Shown here piece by piece: positions 7,900 to 17,968 of a stretch of 64,000 bases of DNA. Position numbers and translations under genes: made by a program. How positions within the stretch are numbered: the stretch's first letter is position 1; each line of letters begins with the position of its first letter. A model generated the notes under the pieces. It saw only the letters and a list, made by a program, of their open reading frames with translations. It was not told the origin of the DNA and did not search any database. The stretch is from positions 2,294,001 through 2,358,000 of the forward strand of contig NZ_JABFCS010000001.1 of NCBI RefSeq assembly GCF_013087525.1, in the 5' to 3' direction. This DNA is from Ramlibacter montanisoli (GTDB lineage: Bacteria > Pseudomonadota > Gammaproteobacteria > Burkholderiales > Burkholderiaceae_C).

Positions 7900-8996
7900 T
7901 CAGAGGAAGGAGGAGGCGATCGGGGCCAGCGGCGTCTCGACGTCGCCGCATTGCGCGCGGTGGCGCAGCGCCAGGTCCATCACCACCAGCGCCAGCATCG
8001 CCTCCGCGATCGGCGTGGCGCGGATGCCGACGCAGGGGTCGTGCCGGCCCTTGGTGACCACCTGCGTGGGCTGGCCGTGGATGTCGATGCTGTCGCGCGG
8101 CGTGATGATCGAGCTGGTGGGCTTGACCGCGATCGAGACTTCCAGGTCCTGGCCGGTGCTGATGCCACCGAGCACGCCGCCCGCGTTGTTGCTGGCAAAG
8201 CCGCCGGGCGTGAGCGAGTCGCCGTGCATGGAACCGCGGTGGGCCACGCTGGCGAAGCCGGCGCCGATCTCCACCCCTTGACCGCGTTGATGCCCATCAT
8301 CGCGTAGGCGATCTCGGCATCGAGCTTGTCGAACAGCGGCTGGCCCAGGCCCACCGGCATGCCGGTGGCCGTGACGCGGATGCGCGCGCCGCAGGAGTCG
8401 CCCGCCTTGCGCAAGGCATCCATGTGCGCCTCCAGCGCCGACACGTCCGCCACCGGCGCGAAGAAGGGGTTGTTCGGCACGTGCTCCCAGCTCTCGAAGG
8501 GAATGACGATGTCGCCGATCTGCTGCATGCAGCCGCGGAAGGCCGTGCCGTGCTTTTCCTTCAGCCACTTCTTGGCCACGGCACCCGCGGCCACCATGGG
8601 CGCCGTCAGGCGCGCCGAGGAGCGGCCGCCGCCGCGCGGGTCGCGCAGGCCGTATTTCTGCAGGTAGGTGTAGTCGGCATGGCCGGGCCGGAACTTCTGC
8701 CCCACTTCCGAATAGTCCTTGCTGCGCTGGTCCGTGTTGCGGATCAGGAGGCAGATGGCGGTGCCCGTGGTCCTGCCCTCGAAGACGCCGGAGAGGATCT
8801 CCACCTTGTCCTCTTCCTGCCGCTGCGTGACGTGGCGGCTGGTGCCCGGCCGGCGCCGGTCCAGGTCCGGCTGGATGTCGGCTTCCGACAGCTCCATGCC
8901 GGGCGGGCAACCGTCGATCACGCAGCCGATCGCCGGCCCGTGCGATTCGCCGAAGTTGGTGACCGCAAACAAGGTGCCGAAAGTGTTGCCGCTCAT
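7900..8996 (-). CDS. aroC: Chorismate synthase (one apparent indel)
   Basis: Converts 5-enolpyruvylshikimate-3-phosphate to chorismate, the last shared step of aromatic amino acid synthesis; needs reduced FMN. The N-terminal [20 protein letters not shown], the RRPGTS segment, the GGGRSSAR motif and the C-terminal [10 protein letters not shown] and [15 protein letters not shown] blocks are all present. The frame breaks within KGVEIGAG where a C4 run at 8274-8277 should have five Cs; restoring one base gives about 365 residues, the normal length. Probably a sequencing deletion in an essential gene. Followed with no gap by the MFS permease. Confidence 0.95.
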
Positions 8997-9076
8997 GGGT
9001 CGGGATTATCCCATTCGTCCCCTTGCGGCTTGCCGCGCCCAGCCCCTCCCCCAGAGTGGCCGGCACGGAGGGAACC

Positions 9077-10024
9077 ATGAGACCCACAACGCTGCGGGCG
9101 CTTGCTGCCACGCTCCTGTTCGCGGCCGGCGCCGCGATCGCGCAGTCCCCGAACCACGAGGCGGAGCAGAAGGCCGCCTTCGAGGCCGCCGACAAGGCCA
9201 AGGTGGTCGGCCCGGCCAACGTGAGCCTGCGCGACCAGGCCACGATGAGGCTGCCCGAGGGCTACCTGTACATCCCCATGCCGGCGGCCGCGCAGGTCAT
9301 GCAGGCCATGGGCAACCGCAGCGACGAGCGCCTGGTGGGCATCGTGTTCCCGGCGGCCAACGAGCCCTGGTTCGTGGCCATCAAGTTCGTCAAGGAAGGC
9401 TACGTCAAGGACGACGACGCCCGCGACTGGAAGCCGGACGACCTGCTGCAGAGCCTGCGCGAAGGCACGGAAGCGGCCAATGCGGAACGCACCAAGCGCG
9501 GCTTCCCGGCCATCGAGGTGGTCGGCTGGGCCGAGGCGCCGCGCTACGACAGCGCCACCCACCGCCTGGTGTGGTCGGCTTCCTCGCGCGAGCGCGGCAC
9601 CGGCGCCAGCGCCGACCAGGGCGTCAACTACAACACCTACGCCCTGGGCCGCGAGGGCTACATCAGCCTGAACCTGATCACCGACCTCGACAAGCTGGGC
9701 AAGTACCGCCCGGACGCCCTGAAGCTGCTGGGCGCCCTGGACTACCTGGAGGGCAAGCGCTATGCCGACTTCGACAGCTCCACGGACAAGGTGGCTGCCT
9801 ACGGGCTGGCCACACTGGTGGCCGGCGCCGCGGCGAAGAAGCTGGGGTTTTTCGCGGTGATCCTGGCCTTCCTGGCCAAGTTCGCCAAGGTGCTCCTCGT
9901 CGTGGCCGGGGCGGCGATCTGGGGCCTGGTGAAGATGTTCGGCGGCAGGAAGCCCGAGCAGCGGGCGGAGCCGCGCGAGCCGGTGCTGCTGGCCGAGGCC
10001 ACGCGGCCGCCGCCGGTGGCCTGA
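9077..10024 (+). CDS. DUF2167 family membrane/secreted protein
   Basis: Protein of 315 residues with a cleavable signal peptide ([15 protein letters not shown]). The central region, with [31 protein letters not shown] and [18 protein letters not shown], matches DUF2167, a family of unknown function. A hydrophobic helix near the C-terminus ([26 protein letters not shown]) anchors it, and the last 35 residues are a charged Pro-rich tail. GGAGGG precedes the ATG by five bases. A strong rho-independent terminator follows the stop, so it is a monocistronic unit divergent from aroC. Confidence 0.85.
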   Translation: MRPTTLRALAATLLFAAGAAIAQSPNHEAEQKAAFEAADKAKVVGPANVSLRDQATMRLPEGYLYIPMPAAAQVMQAMGNRSDERLVGIVFPAANEPWFVAIKFVKEGYVKDDDARDWKPDDLLQSLREGTEAANAERTKRGFPAIEVVGWAEAPRYDSATHRLVWSASSRERGTGASADQGVNYNTYALGREGYISLNLITDLDKLGKYRPDALKLLGALDYLEGKRYADFDSSTDKVAAYGLATLVAGAAAKKLGFFAVILAFLAKFAKVLLVVAGAAIWGLVKMFGGRKPEQRAEPREPVLLAEATRPPPVA

Positions 10025-10038
10025 GCGGGGAAAGCGAA

Positions 10039-10061
10039 GGGGCGCCGCGGCGCCCCTTTTT
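10039..10061 (+). terminator. Rho-independent terminator after the DUF2167 gene
   Basis: Perfect 18-bp palindrome GGGGCGCCGCGGCGCCCC followed by TTTTT. It lies 15 bases after the DUF2167 stop and just before the convergent CBS-domain gene end. Confidence 0.85.
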
Positions 10062-10066
10062 CCTGG

Positions 10067-10531
10067 CTACAGCGACGCGGTCGGCTGCGAGTCCTCGCTG
10101 GCCGGCCAATCCCGGATGTAGGCCTTGAGCATGCGGTTCTCGAAGTTCTGGCTGTCCACGACCGCCTTGGCGACGTCGTAGAAGCTGATCACGCCCATCA
10201 GCATGCGCTTGTCCATGACCGGCATGTAGCGCGCATGGCGCTCCAGCATCATGCGGCGCACTTCGTCCAGCTCGGTTTCCATCGTGCAGGTGAGCGGATG
10301 GTCGTCCATCGCCGTGCGCACCACCGTCTGGCCGACGATATGCTGGTTGGCGACGATGCACTGGATCACCTCGCGGAAGGTGAGCATGCCCACCAGGTCG
10401 CCGTGCTCCATCACCACCAGGGACCCGATGTCCTTTTCGGCCATGATGTCGATGGCGCGCGCCAGTGGCTCTCCGGGGCCCACCGTGTAGAGGGTGTTGC
10501 CCTTCACCCGCAGGATGTCGCTGACTTTCAT
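10067..10531 (-). CDS. CBS-domain pair protein
   Basis: Stand-alone protein of 154 residues made of two tandem CBS motifs (about residues 1-60 and 75-135), which normally bind adenosyl nucleotides and sense energy state. Landmarks are AEKDIGSLVVMEHGDLVGM in the first and ERHARYMPVMDKRMLMGVISFYDV in the second, both with the usual G-[LV]-[IV] turn before a D/F-containing helix. AAGGAGACGG before the ATG fixes the start. No partner domain. It is divergent from metY across a 100-bp spacer. Regulated target unknown. Confidence 0.88.
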   Translation of the reverse strand: MKVSDILRVKGNTLYTVGPGEPLARAIDIMAEKDIGSLVVMEHGDLVGMLTFREVIQCIVANQHIVGQTVVRTAMDDHPLTCTMETELDEVRRMMLERHARYMPVMDKRMLMGVISFYDVAKAVVDSQNFENRMLKAYIRDWPASEDSQPTASL

Positions 10532-10631
10532 GGCCGTCTCCTTGGACCGGCCGAACGCGGAACCGCGGGCCGGGTCGTAAAGAATATAGCCCACAATCCC
10601 GACCAGTTCCACCAGAGGAGGGAACCGCCCT

Positions 10632-11928
10632 ATGCCCGGTTATTCAGACCCCGGTTTCGACACGCTGGCCCTGCATGCCGGCGCCGCCCCCGACCCCGCC
10701 ACCGGCGCCCGCGCCGTCCCGATCCACCTGAGCACGTCCTTCGTGTTCGAGTCCAGCGACCATGCCGCGGCGCTGTTCAACCTGGAGCGTTCGGGTCACG
10801 TCTACTCCCGCATCAGCAACCCCACCAATGCCGTGCTGGAGCAGCGGGTGGCGGCGCTGGAAGGCGGCATCGGCGCCATCGCCACCGCCAGCGGACAGGC
10901 GGCGCTGCACCTGGCGATCGCCACCCTGATGGGGGCGGGTTCGCACATCGTGGCCAGCACCGCCCTCTACGGCGGCTCGCAGAACCTGCTGCACTACACG
11001 CTCAGCCGCTTCGGCATCGCCACCACCTTCGTCAAGCCCGGCGACATCGACGGCTGGCGCAACGCGATCCGGCCCGACACCAAGCTGCTCTTTGGCGAGA
11101 CCGTGGGCAACCCGGGGCTGGACGTCCTGGACATCCCCACCGTGTCGGCGATCGCACACGACGCGGGCCTGCCCTTGCTGGTGGATTCGACTTTCACCAC
11201 CCCTTACCTGATGAAGCCCTTCGACCTGGGCGCGGACCTGATCTACCACTCGGCCACCAAGTTCCTCTCGGGCCACGGCACGGTGATCGGCGGCGTGGTG
11301 GTGGACGGCGGCAGCTTCGACTGGGAGCGCTCGGGCCGCTTCGCGGAGCTGACCGCGCCCTACGAGGGCTTCCACAACATGGTGTTCAGCGACGAATCGA
11401 CCGTCGGCGCCTTCCTGCTGCGCGCGCGCCGCGAGGGCCTGCGCGACTTCGGCGCCAGCATGAGCCCGCACACGGCCTGGCTGATCCTGCAGGGCATCGA
11501 GACGCTGCCGCTGCGCATGGAAAAGCACATGAGCAACACCCGCAAGGTGGTGGAGTTCCTGGCATCGCAGCCTTTCGTCGAACGCGTGGGCCACCCGATG
11601 CTGGAATCGCACCCCAGCCACGCGCTGGCGCAGAAAGCTGCTGCCCAGGGGCGCGGGCTCGGTGTTCAGCTTCGACATGAAGGGCAGCCGCGAACAGGGC
11701 AAGAAGTTCATCGAGACGCTCAGGCTTTTCAGCCACCTGGCCAACGTCGGCGACTGCCGCTCGCTGGTGATCCACCCGGCCAGCACCACGCACTTCCGCA
11801 TGACCGACGAGGCGCTGCGCAGCGCCGGCATCGGCCCCGGGACGATCCGGCTGTCGATCGGCCTGGAGGATCCCGACGACCTGATCGACGACCTGAAGCG
11901 GGCGCTGAAGGCCGCCGAGAAAGCGTGA
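10632..11928 (+). CDS. metY: O-acetylhomoserine aminocarboxypropyltransferase (one apparent indel)
   Basis: PLP enzyme that makes homocysteine from O-acetylhomoserine and sulfide in methionine synthesis. The family N-terminus GFDTLALHAGAAPDPATGAR, the phosphate-binding YSRISNPTNAVLEQR, the Lys-bearing HSATKFLSGHGT and the C-terminal HPASTTHFRM all appear. Its length (about 432 residues after correction) and N-terminus fit MetY better than the shorter MetZ. One extra A in the run at 11634-11636 breaks the frame inside ALAQKLLPRGAG; downstream sequence resumes the conserved domain. AGGAGGG sits eight to nine bases before the ATG. The hydrolase gene starts seven bases after the stop. Confidence 0.92.
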
Positions 11929-11935
11929 GGAAGCC

Positions 11936-12750
11936 ATGGGCATGCAACTGACCGTCAACGGCGCCAAGACCTTCTGCTACACCGGCGCAAAACCCTTAGC
12001 CGCCGCACAACCCACCGTGGTCTTCATCCACGGCGTGCTGAACGACCACAGCGTCTGGATCCTGCAGACCCGTTACTTCGCGCACCACGGCTGGAACGTG
12101 CTGGCGCTGGACCTGCCGGGCCACTGCAAGAGCGAAGGCGATCCGCCGAAGAGCGTGGAGGAAGCGGCGGACTTCGTGCTGGCGCTGCTCGATGCCGCCC
12201 AGGTGCAGCAGGCCGCGCTGGTGGGCCACAGCTTCGGCTCGCTGGTGGCGCTGGAAGCCGCCGCGCGCGCGCACCCGAGCGCATCACGCACCTGGCGCTG
12301 GTGGGCTTCGCCTACCCGATGAAGGTCACGCCTGCCCTGCTGGACAACTCCCAGAACGCGCCGATGAAGGCCATCGACATGGTCAACGTGTACTCGCACT
12401 CGATGATGGCGCCGCCGCCCTCCTCGCTGGGTCCGGGCACCTGGCTGCACGGCGGCTCGCGCGCGCTGATGCGCCGGGTGCTGGCGAGCAACACCAAGGT
12501 CAATGTGTTCCACCGCGGCTTCGTGGCCTGCGACAGCTATGCGGGCGGCGAGGCGGCGATCGAGAAAGTGAAGTGCCCGGTGCTGTTCCTGCTCGGGAAG
12601 AGCGATGCCATGGCGCCCCCGAAGGCGGCCCAGGCCCTGCGGCAGAAGGCGGGCAACGCGAAGACCGTGATGGTGGAGGCCGGGCACCAGATGATGACCG
12701 AGGCGCCGGACGCCGTGCTGTTCGCGCTGCGCGACTTCCTCAAGGGCTGA
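11936..12750 (+). CDS. Alpha/beta-fold hydrolase (one apparent indel)
   Basis: Serine hydrolase of about 271 residues. The oxyanion-loop VFIHGVLNDHSVW, the nucleophile elbow LVGHSFGSLVAL and a C-terminal catalytic His in EAGHQMMTEAP are visible, with the Asp probably in LLGKSDAMAPP. The frame breaks in ARAHPERITHLALVG, where a CCC at 12274-12276 should be CCCC; correcting it restores the domain. Substrate not predictable (esterase, haloperoxidase-like or C-C hydrolase). It follows metY by seven bases and precedes the P450 by four, so all three are likely one transcript. Confidence 0.85.
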
Positions 12751-12754
12751 AGCG

Positions 12755-14029
12755 GTGCAGGTCACGCCCCCGATGGCGGTCGAACGCGCGCGCGAGATCG
12801 CGGCGTCCTTCGACCTGCGCGCCCTGCCCCCGGACTTCTACGCCAACCCCTTCCCGGTGTACGCGGCGCTGCGCGAGAGCGAGCCGCTCAAGCGCATGCC
12901 GGACGGCTCCTGGTTCCTCACGCGCTACGCCGACCTGGTGGCGGTGTACCGCGATGCGCAGGTGTTCAGCTCCGACAAGAAGGTGGAGTTCACGCCCAAG
13001 TACGGCGCGGGCTCGCCCCTGCTGGAGCACCACACGACCAGCCTGGTGTTCAACGACCCGCCGCTGCACACGCGCGTGCGCAAGCTGATCATGGGTGCCC
13101 TCACCCGGCGCGCGATCGCGGAGATGGAGCCGGGGTTGATCCTGCTGGTGGAGTCGCTGCTGGACGCGATCGAGGCGAAAGGCGGCGGCGACCTGGTCGA
13201 GGACTTCGCCTCCGCCATTCCCGTGGAGATCATCGGCAACCTGCTGGCGGTGCCGCACGAGGAGCGCGGGCCCTTGCGCGCCTGGTCGCTCGCCATCCTC
13301 GGCGCGCTGGAGCCCAGGCTCACGAAGGAGCAGGAGGAACTGGGCAACCGCAGCGTGCGCGAATTCCTGGACTACCTGCGCGTGCTGGTGGCGGACCGGC
13401 GCCGCAACCCGGGCGACCCGGAGCACGACGTGCTGACGCGCCTGATCCAGGGCGAGTCCACCGGCGAGAAGCTGTCGGAGACCGAGCTGCTGCAGAACTG
13501 CGTGTTCATCCTCAACGCCGGCCATGAGACCACCACCAACCTGATCGGCAATGCGCTGGTCGCCCTGGAAGAGTGGCCGCAGGAGAAGGACAGGCTGCTG
13601 CGCACGATCGGCAGGCAGCCCGACTGGGATGCGCTGGAGCCGGCGATGACGCTGGCGGTCGACGAGTTCCTGCGCTTCGAGTCGTCCAACCAGCTGGGGA
13701 ACCGGCGGGCGCTGCGGGCCTGCGAAGTCGGCGGCGTGCAGCTGCCGGCAGGCGCGCTGGTGACGCTGTGCATAGGCGCGGCGAACCGCGATCCGGCGCA
13801 GTTCGAGCATCCGGACGTGCTGGACCTCGCGCGCGAGAACAACCGGCACCTGGCCTTCGGCTTCGGCATCCACCAGTGCGCTGGGCTGAGCCTGGCACGG
13901 CTGGAGGGTCGGGTGGCGATCGGGCGCTTCCTGGCGCGGTTCCCGCACTATCGCTTGACGGAAGCGCCGACGCGGGGTGGGCGGGCGCGGTTTCGGGGGT
14001 TCCTGGAGGCGCCGTTCTCGATCGTGTGA
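12755..14029 (+). CDS. Cytochrome P450
   Basis: Soluble bacterial class I cytochrome P450 of 424 residues. The I-helix oxygen-activation motif is NAGHETTTN, the K-helix E-x-x-R is EFLR, and the heme-binding loop is FGFGIHQCAGLSLARLE with the thiolate Cys. HTRVRKLIMGALTRRAI is the C-helix. It resembles the broad CYP107/CYP109-like group; substrate unknown. No ferredoxin or reductase gene is adjacent, so it must borrow electrons from elsewhere. Start is GTG four bases after the hydrolase stop; its translational coupling with an alpha/beta hydrolase suggests that both act on one substrate. Confidence 0.93.
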   Translation: MQVTPPMAVERAREIAASFDLRALPPDFYANPFPVYAALRESEPLKRMPDGSWFLTRYADLVAVYRDAQVFSSDKKVEFTPKYGAGSPLLEHHTTSLVFNDPPLHTRVRKLIMGALTRRAIAEMEPGLILLVESLLDAIEAKGGGDLVEDFASAIPVEIIGNLLAVPHEERGPLRAWSLAILGALEPRLTKEQEELGNRSVREFLDYLRVLVADRRRNPGDPEHDVLTRLIQGESTGEKLSETELLQNCVFILNAGHETTTNLIGNALVALEEWPQEKDRLLRTIGRQPDWDALEPAMTLAVDEFLRFESSNQLGNRRALRACEVGGVQLPAGALVTLCIGAANRDPAQFEHPDVLDLARENNRHLAFGFGIHQCAGLSLARLEGRVAIGRFLARFPHYRLTEAPTRGGRARFRGFLEAPFSIV

Positions 14030-14041
14030 CAGCCGGTTTTC

Positions 14042-14129
14042 GTAGGCTGGTGGTGAGCCCGAAGGCGAACCCCAGCGGTCGGCGACTCCGAGCAAGCTGG
14101 GGTTCGCCTGCGGCTCACCACCAGCCTAC
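14042..14129. repeat. Long inverted repeat, family GTAGGCTGG, copy 1
   Basis: Two arms of about 34 bp (14042-14076 and 14096-14129), nearly perfect inverted copies, start with GTAGGCTGGTGGTGAGCC and end with GGCGAACCCCAGC; the loop is about 19 bases. A diverged second copy lies at 18461-18544. The TAG stop codon of the yihY-type gene on the minus strand is inside the right arm. It also separates the convergent P450 and yihY genes and could work as a bidirectional terminator. Confidence 0.85.
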
Positions 14130-15340
14130 AGGACATCCTTCAGATAAACCGCCGACAAGCGCCCCGTCTGCCACAACTTCGCCGTCGCCTCCGACGCCGG
14201 CAGCAGCAGGTGCCGCATCAGCGGCTCCAGCGCGGTGGATTGTTCGTCGGCCAACAGCACATAGCGCGTGCCGTCCTGGTCTTCGATCTCGTTGAGCCGC
14301 CCGATCCAGTCCAGCTGCACCAGCGTCTGCAGCACCGGCTCCAGCTGCAGCACGTCCACTTCCATCCCATCTGCCAGCTCCATCGCGCTCAGCCCGCGGC
14401 GCGCGCCCTTGCGGGACTCGTGCAGGTGCTTCAGGACTTCCAGTGCCAGCTGGAATTGCCAGCCATGGCCACCGCCGCGACGGCGCGGGCCGGCCAGCAG
14501 GCTGGGGAGATAGGCCGCGATCACCGCGCCGAACAGCACGATCAGCCAGGCGATGTAGATCCACACCAGCATGATGGGCACGGTGGCGAATGCACCGTAC
14601 ACCACCGAGTAGGTCGGCACGAGGCCGAGGTACCAGGCCAGCAGGCGCTTGGCCAGCTCGATGCCCACGGCCGCGAACACGCCGCCGACCAGGGCATGCG
14701 AGCGCCGCACGGGCGTGTTGGGCACGTAGCGGTAGAGCGCGGTCAGCGCGCCGGCGAGCAGCACGAACTCGACCGAATTGAGCAGGAAGGAGACCACGCC
14801 CGGGATCGCCGACACCAGGCCGCGGCTGGCCGAGATCACGTACGAGGTGGTGCCCAGGCTGGCCGCCAGCAGCAAGGGCCCGAGCGTGATCGCCGCCCAG
14901 TAGATCAGCACCTTCTGCCCGAGCGGGCGCGAGCGCCTCACGCGCCAGATGCCGTTGAGCGTGCGGTCGATGGTCAGCACCAGCGCGAGCGCGCTGGCCA
15001 CCAGCGCCGCGAGACCGACGCCGCCGAGGCGGCTGGCCTTGCCCGCGAACTGCGTCATGTAGCCCAGCACCTGGCGGGCGATGGCGTCCGGCACCAGGCT
15101 GGCCACCAGCCACTGCTGCAGGTTGGTCTGCAGCTTGCTGAAGATCGGGAAGGCGGTGAACACGGCCAGCGCCACCGTGAAGAAGGGCACCAGCGCGATG
15201 GTGGTGGTGAAGGTCAGGCTGCTGGCGGACAGGCCGAGGCGGTCTTCGCGGAAACGCTCGCGCAGGGTCAGGGCCGTGGAAAGCCAGGGAAAGCGCGCGA
15301 GGTCCTCAAACAGCTGGCGCAGGTTCTGGCGAACATTCAT
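14126..15340 (-). CDS. YihY/BrkB-family inner-membrane protein
   Basis: Integral membrane protein of 404 residues with about six membrane helices, formerly called ribonuclease BN/virulence factor BrkB; function not settled. Typical features are the N-terminal amphipathic part, LGLSASSLTFTTTIALVPFF, the FAGKASRLGG turn and IYIAWLIVLFGAVIAAYLP near the end of the membrane part. A cytoplasmic winged-helix-like tail of about 110 residues follows. The stop codon is supplied by the inverted repeat downstream, so the last residues (VYLKDVL) may have been altered by repeat insertion. It is closely divergent from the DUF2069 gene. Confidence 0.9.
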   Translation of the reverse strand: MNVRQNLRQLFEDLARFPWLSTALTLRERFREDRLGLSASSLTFTTTIALVPFFTVALAVFTAFPIFSKLQTNLQQWLVASLVPDAIARQVLGYMTQFAGKASRLGGVGLAALVASALALVLTIDRTLNGIWRVRRSRPLGQKVLIYWAAITLGPLLLAASLGTTSYVISASRGLVSAIPGVVSFLLNSVEFVLLAGALTALYRYVPNTPVRRSHALVGGVFAAVGIELAKRLLAWYLGLVPTYSVVYGAFATVPIMLVWIYIAWLIVLFGAVIAAYLPSLLAGPRRRGGGHGWQFQLALEVLKHLHESRKGARRGLSAMELADGMEVDVLQLEPVLQTLVQLDWIGRLNEIEDQDGTRYVLLADEQSTALEPLMRHLLLPASEATAKLWQTGRLSAVYLKDVL

Positions 15341-15363
15341 CGCTCGCTATGATGCCACTGGCC

Positions 15364-15744
15364 ATGCAGTCCTCCGAAGCCATCTCCGTCCCGCCCGTTG
15401 TGGAAGCCACACGCTGGATCGCCGTCTCCAGCCTCCTGGGACTCATCGTGGTGTGCCTCGCCTGGGAGCTGTGGCTTCCGCCCAAGCCGAGCCTGTGGGT
15501 GATCAAGGTGCTGCCACTGTGCATCCCCGTCGCCGGCCTGCTGAAGCGCCGCATGTACACCTATCGCTGGGTCAGCCTGCTGGTGTGGCCCTATTTCATG
15601 GAAGGCGTGGTGCGCGCCAACGAGGGCCTGCCGGCCGCGCTGGAGATCGTGCTCACGCTCACCCTTTTCATCGCCTGCTCCCTGCACGTGTGGCTGCGCC
15701 TGCGAAATGCGAAACATGAACGAACTGATCACCCAACTGCGTAG
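15364..15744 (+). CDS. DUF2069 inner-membrane protein
   Basis: Small integral membrane protein of about 126 residues with four predicted helices and the family motif YRWVSLLVWPYFMEGVVR. Function unknown; the family is conserved in beta- and gammaproteobacteria. An earlier ATG at 15349 is equally possible because neither start has a clear ribosome site. The 3' end overlaps the start of the FAD oxidase by about 28 bases, so the two are likely co-translated. It is divergent from yihY with only 8 to 23 bases between starts, so both promoters must lie inside the opposite coding regions. Confidence 0.87.
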   Translation: MQSSEAISVPPVVEATRWIAVSSLLGLIVVCLAWELWLPPKPSLWVIKVLPLCIPVAGLLKRRMYTYRWVSLLVWPYFMEGVVRANEGLPAALEIVLTLTLFIACSLHVWLRLRNAKHERTDHPTA

Positions 15745-17127
15745 CGCCGTCGGCGCCGGCAACGTGCTGACCGAAGGCGACCTGAGCGCCTATGAGATGG
15801 ACTGGCGCCGCCGCTCGCGCGGCAAGGCGCTGGCCGTGGTGCGCCCCGGATCCACCGAGGAGGTCGCGGCCGTGGTGCGCGCCTGCGCCGCCGCCGGGAC
15901 CCCCATCGTGCCGCAAGGTGGCAACACCGGCATGGTGGTGGGCTCCACCCCCGACGATTCGGGCCGCGCCATCGTTCTGAGCCTCACGCGCATGAACCGT
16001 GTGCGCGCAGTGGACGCCGGCAACCTGACCATCACCGTCGATGCCGGCTGCATCCTGCAGAACGTGCAGGATGCCGCCGAAGCGGCCGGCTACCTGTTCC
16101 CCTGAGCCTGGCCGCCGAGGGCAGCTGCACCATCGGCGGCAACCTGGGCACCAACGCCGGCGGCACGCAGGTCGTGCGCTACGGCAACACGCGCGAGCTG
16201 TGCCTGGGACTGGAAGTGGTCACCGCGCAGGGCGAGGTGTGGGACGGCCTGTCGGGCCTGCGCAAGGACAATACCGGCTACGACCTGCGCGACCTGTTCA
16301 TCGGCAGCGAGGGCACGCTGGGCGTGATCACCGGCGCGACCCTGAAGCTCTACCCGCTGCCCAAGGCGACGCTCACCGCCTGGGCCGCCGTGCCCTCGAT
16401 GGATGCGGCGCTGGCGCTGCTCGGGCTGGCGCACAAGCACCTGGGCGCGGGCCTCACCGGCTTCGAGGTGATGGGGCAGTTCGCGCTCGGCCTGGTGGTC
16501 AAGCACATGCCGCAGCTGCGCGTGCCCTTCCAGCAGGAGTCGGCCTACTGCGTGCTGCTGGAGAACGCGGACCAGGAGTCAGAGGAACATGCCCGGGCGC
16601 AGTTCGAGCGGCTGCTGGAAGCAGCGCTGGAGGAAGGCTGCGCCACCGACGCCGTGGTCGCCGAGAACATCGCGCAGGCGCGCGCGCTCTGGCACATCCG
16701 CGAGAACATCCCGCTGGCGCAGGCCGAGGAAGGCCTCAACATCAAGCACGACATCTCGATCCCGGTGTCGAAGATCCCTGCCTTCTGCACCGAGACCGAC
16801 GCACTGCTGAAGAAGGACATCGCCGGCGTGCGGCTGGTGAACTTCGGGCACCTGGGCGACGGCAACCTGCACTACAACGTGCAGGCGCCCGAGGGCGGCG
16901 ACATGCAGGCCTTCCTGCGCGACCAGGAGGAGCGCGTCAACGCCCTGGTGTTCGACCAGGTGCGCAAGTTCGGCGGCTCCATTTCCGCCGAGCATGGCAT
17001 CGGCACGCTCAAGGTCGGCAAGCTGCCGCACTACAAGTCGCCGGTGGCGCTGAAGATGATGCAGGCCGTGAAAAAGGCGCTGGATCCGCAGGGCATCATG
17101 AATCCCGGCAAGGTCCTCCTCGCCTGA
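15716..17127 (+). CDS. FAD-binding oxidase/dehydrogenase, GlcD/D-2-hydroxyacid type (one apparent indel)
   Basis: Flavoprotein of about 470 residues in the VAO/FAD-linked oxidase family, probably oxidising a D-2-hydroxy acid (lactate, glycolate or 2-hydroxyglutarate). The PP-loop [11 protein letters not shown] binds FAD; the cap domain carries [11 protein letters not shown]; the C-terminus has [12 protein letters not shown] and [14 protein letters not shown]. The frame breaks at YLFPLSLA because the run at 16099-16102 has four Cs where five are needed. An ATG three codons upstream of the chosen start is possible. Electron acceptor and substrate cannot be read from the sequence. Confidence 0.9.
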
Positions 17128-17146
17128 CAGCCCCGATAATCGCGCC

Positions 17147-17961
17147 ATGACGACGACCCGCCCCGTCCGCTCGCAGTACGAAGACTTCATGCGCCATGTG
17201 TACACGCATGGCACGCCCAAGACCGACCGCACCGGCACCGGCACGCGCAGCGTCTTCGGCTACCAGATGCGCTTCGACCTGAACGAGGGCTTCCCGCTGG
17301 TGACCACAAAGAAGGTGCACCTGAAGTCCATCATCCACGAGCTGCTGTGGTTCCTGGAAGGCTCGAGCGACAACAACAAGCTGCGCGAGCGCGGCGTCAC
17401 GATCTGGGACGAGTGGGCGCGCGAGGACGGCGACCTTGGGCCCGTGTACGGCGTGCAGTGGCGCAGCTGGCCCACGCCCGGGGCGGGCACATCGACCAGA
17501 TCGCCGAGGCGGTCAAGACCATCAGGACGAATCCGGATTCGCGCCGCATCATCGTCAGCGCCTGGAACGTGGCCGACCTGCCCAAGATGGCACTGGCGCC
17601 CTGCCACGCCTTCTTCCAGTTCTACGTGGCGGACGGCAAGCTGTCCTGCCAGCTGTACCAGCGCAGCGCCGACATCTTCCTGGGCGTGCCCTTCAACATC
17701 GCCAGCTACGCGCTGCTCACGCACATGATGGCGCAGCAATGCGACCTGGGCGTGGGCGACTTCGTCTGGACCGGCGGCGACTGCCACATCTACAGCAACC
17801 ACCACGAGCAGGTGGAGCTGCAAATGAGCCGCACGCCCTACCCCTATCCCGTGCTGAACTTCCAGCGCAAGCCGGCCTCCATCTTCGACTACCGCTTCGA
17901 GGACTTCGAGGTGGCGGACTACCAGTGCCACGGCGCCATCAAGGCGCCGGTGGCGGTGTGA
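17147..17961 (+). CDS. thyA: Thymidylate synthase (one apparent indel)
   Basis: Makes dTMP from dUMP with methylene-tetrahydrofolate. Recognised from [17 protein letters not shown], the [13 protein letters not shown] block, [14 protein letters not shown] and the catalytic Cys in [13 protein letters not shown]; the C-terminal VAV and [21 protein letters not shown] are also canonical. One C is missing around 17477-17479 inside TPRGGHID; with it the protein has about 271 residues. The gene ends eight bases before folA, an arrangement widely conserved because ThyA produces the dihydrofolate that FolA reduces. Confidence 0.95.
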
Positions 17962-17968
17962 CGCGGCG

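Noticed and set aside
10532-10631. TATATT -10-like box on the minus strand upstream of the CBS-domain gene
   Set aside because: No acceptable -35 hexamer at 16-18 bp spacing; too weak to call a promoter.
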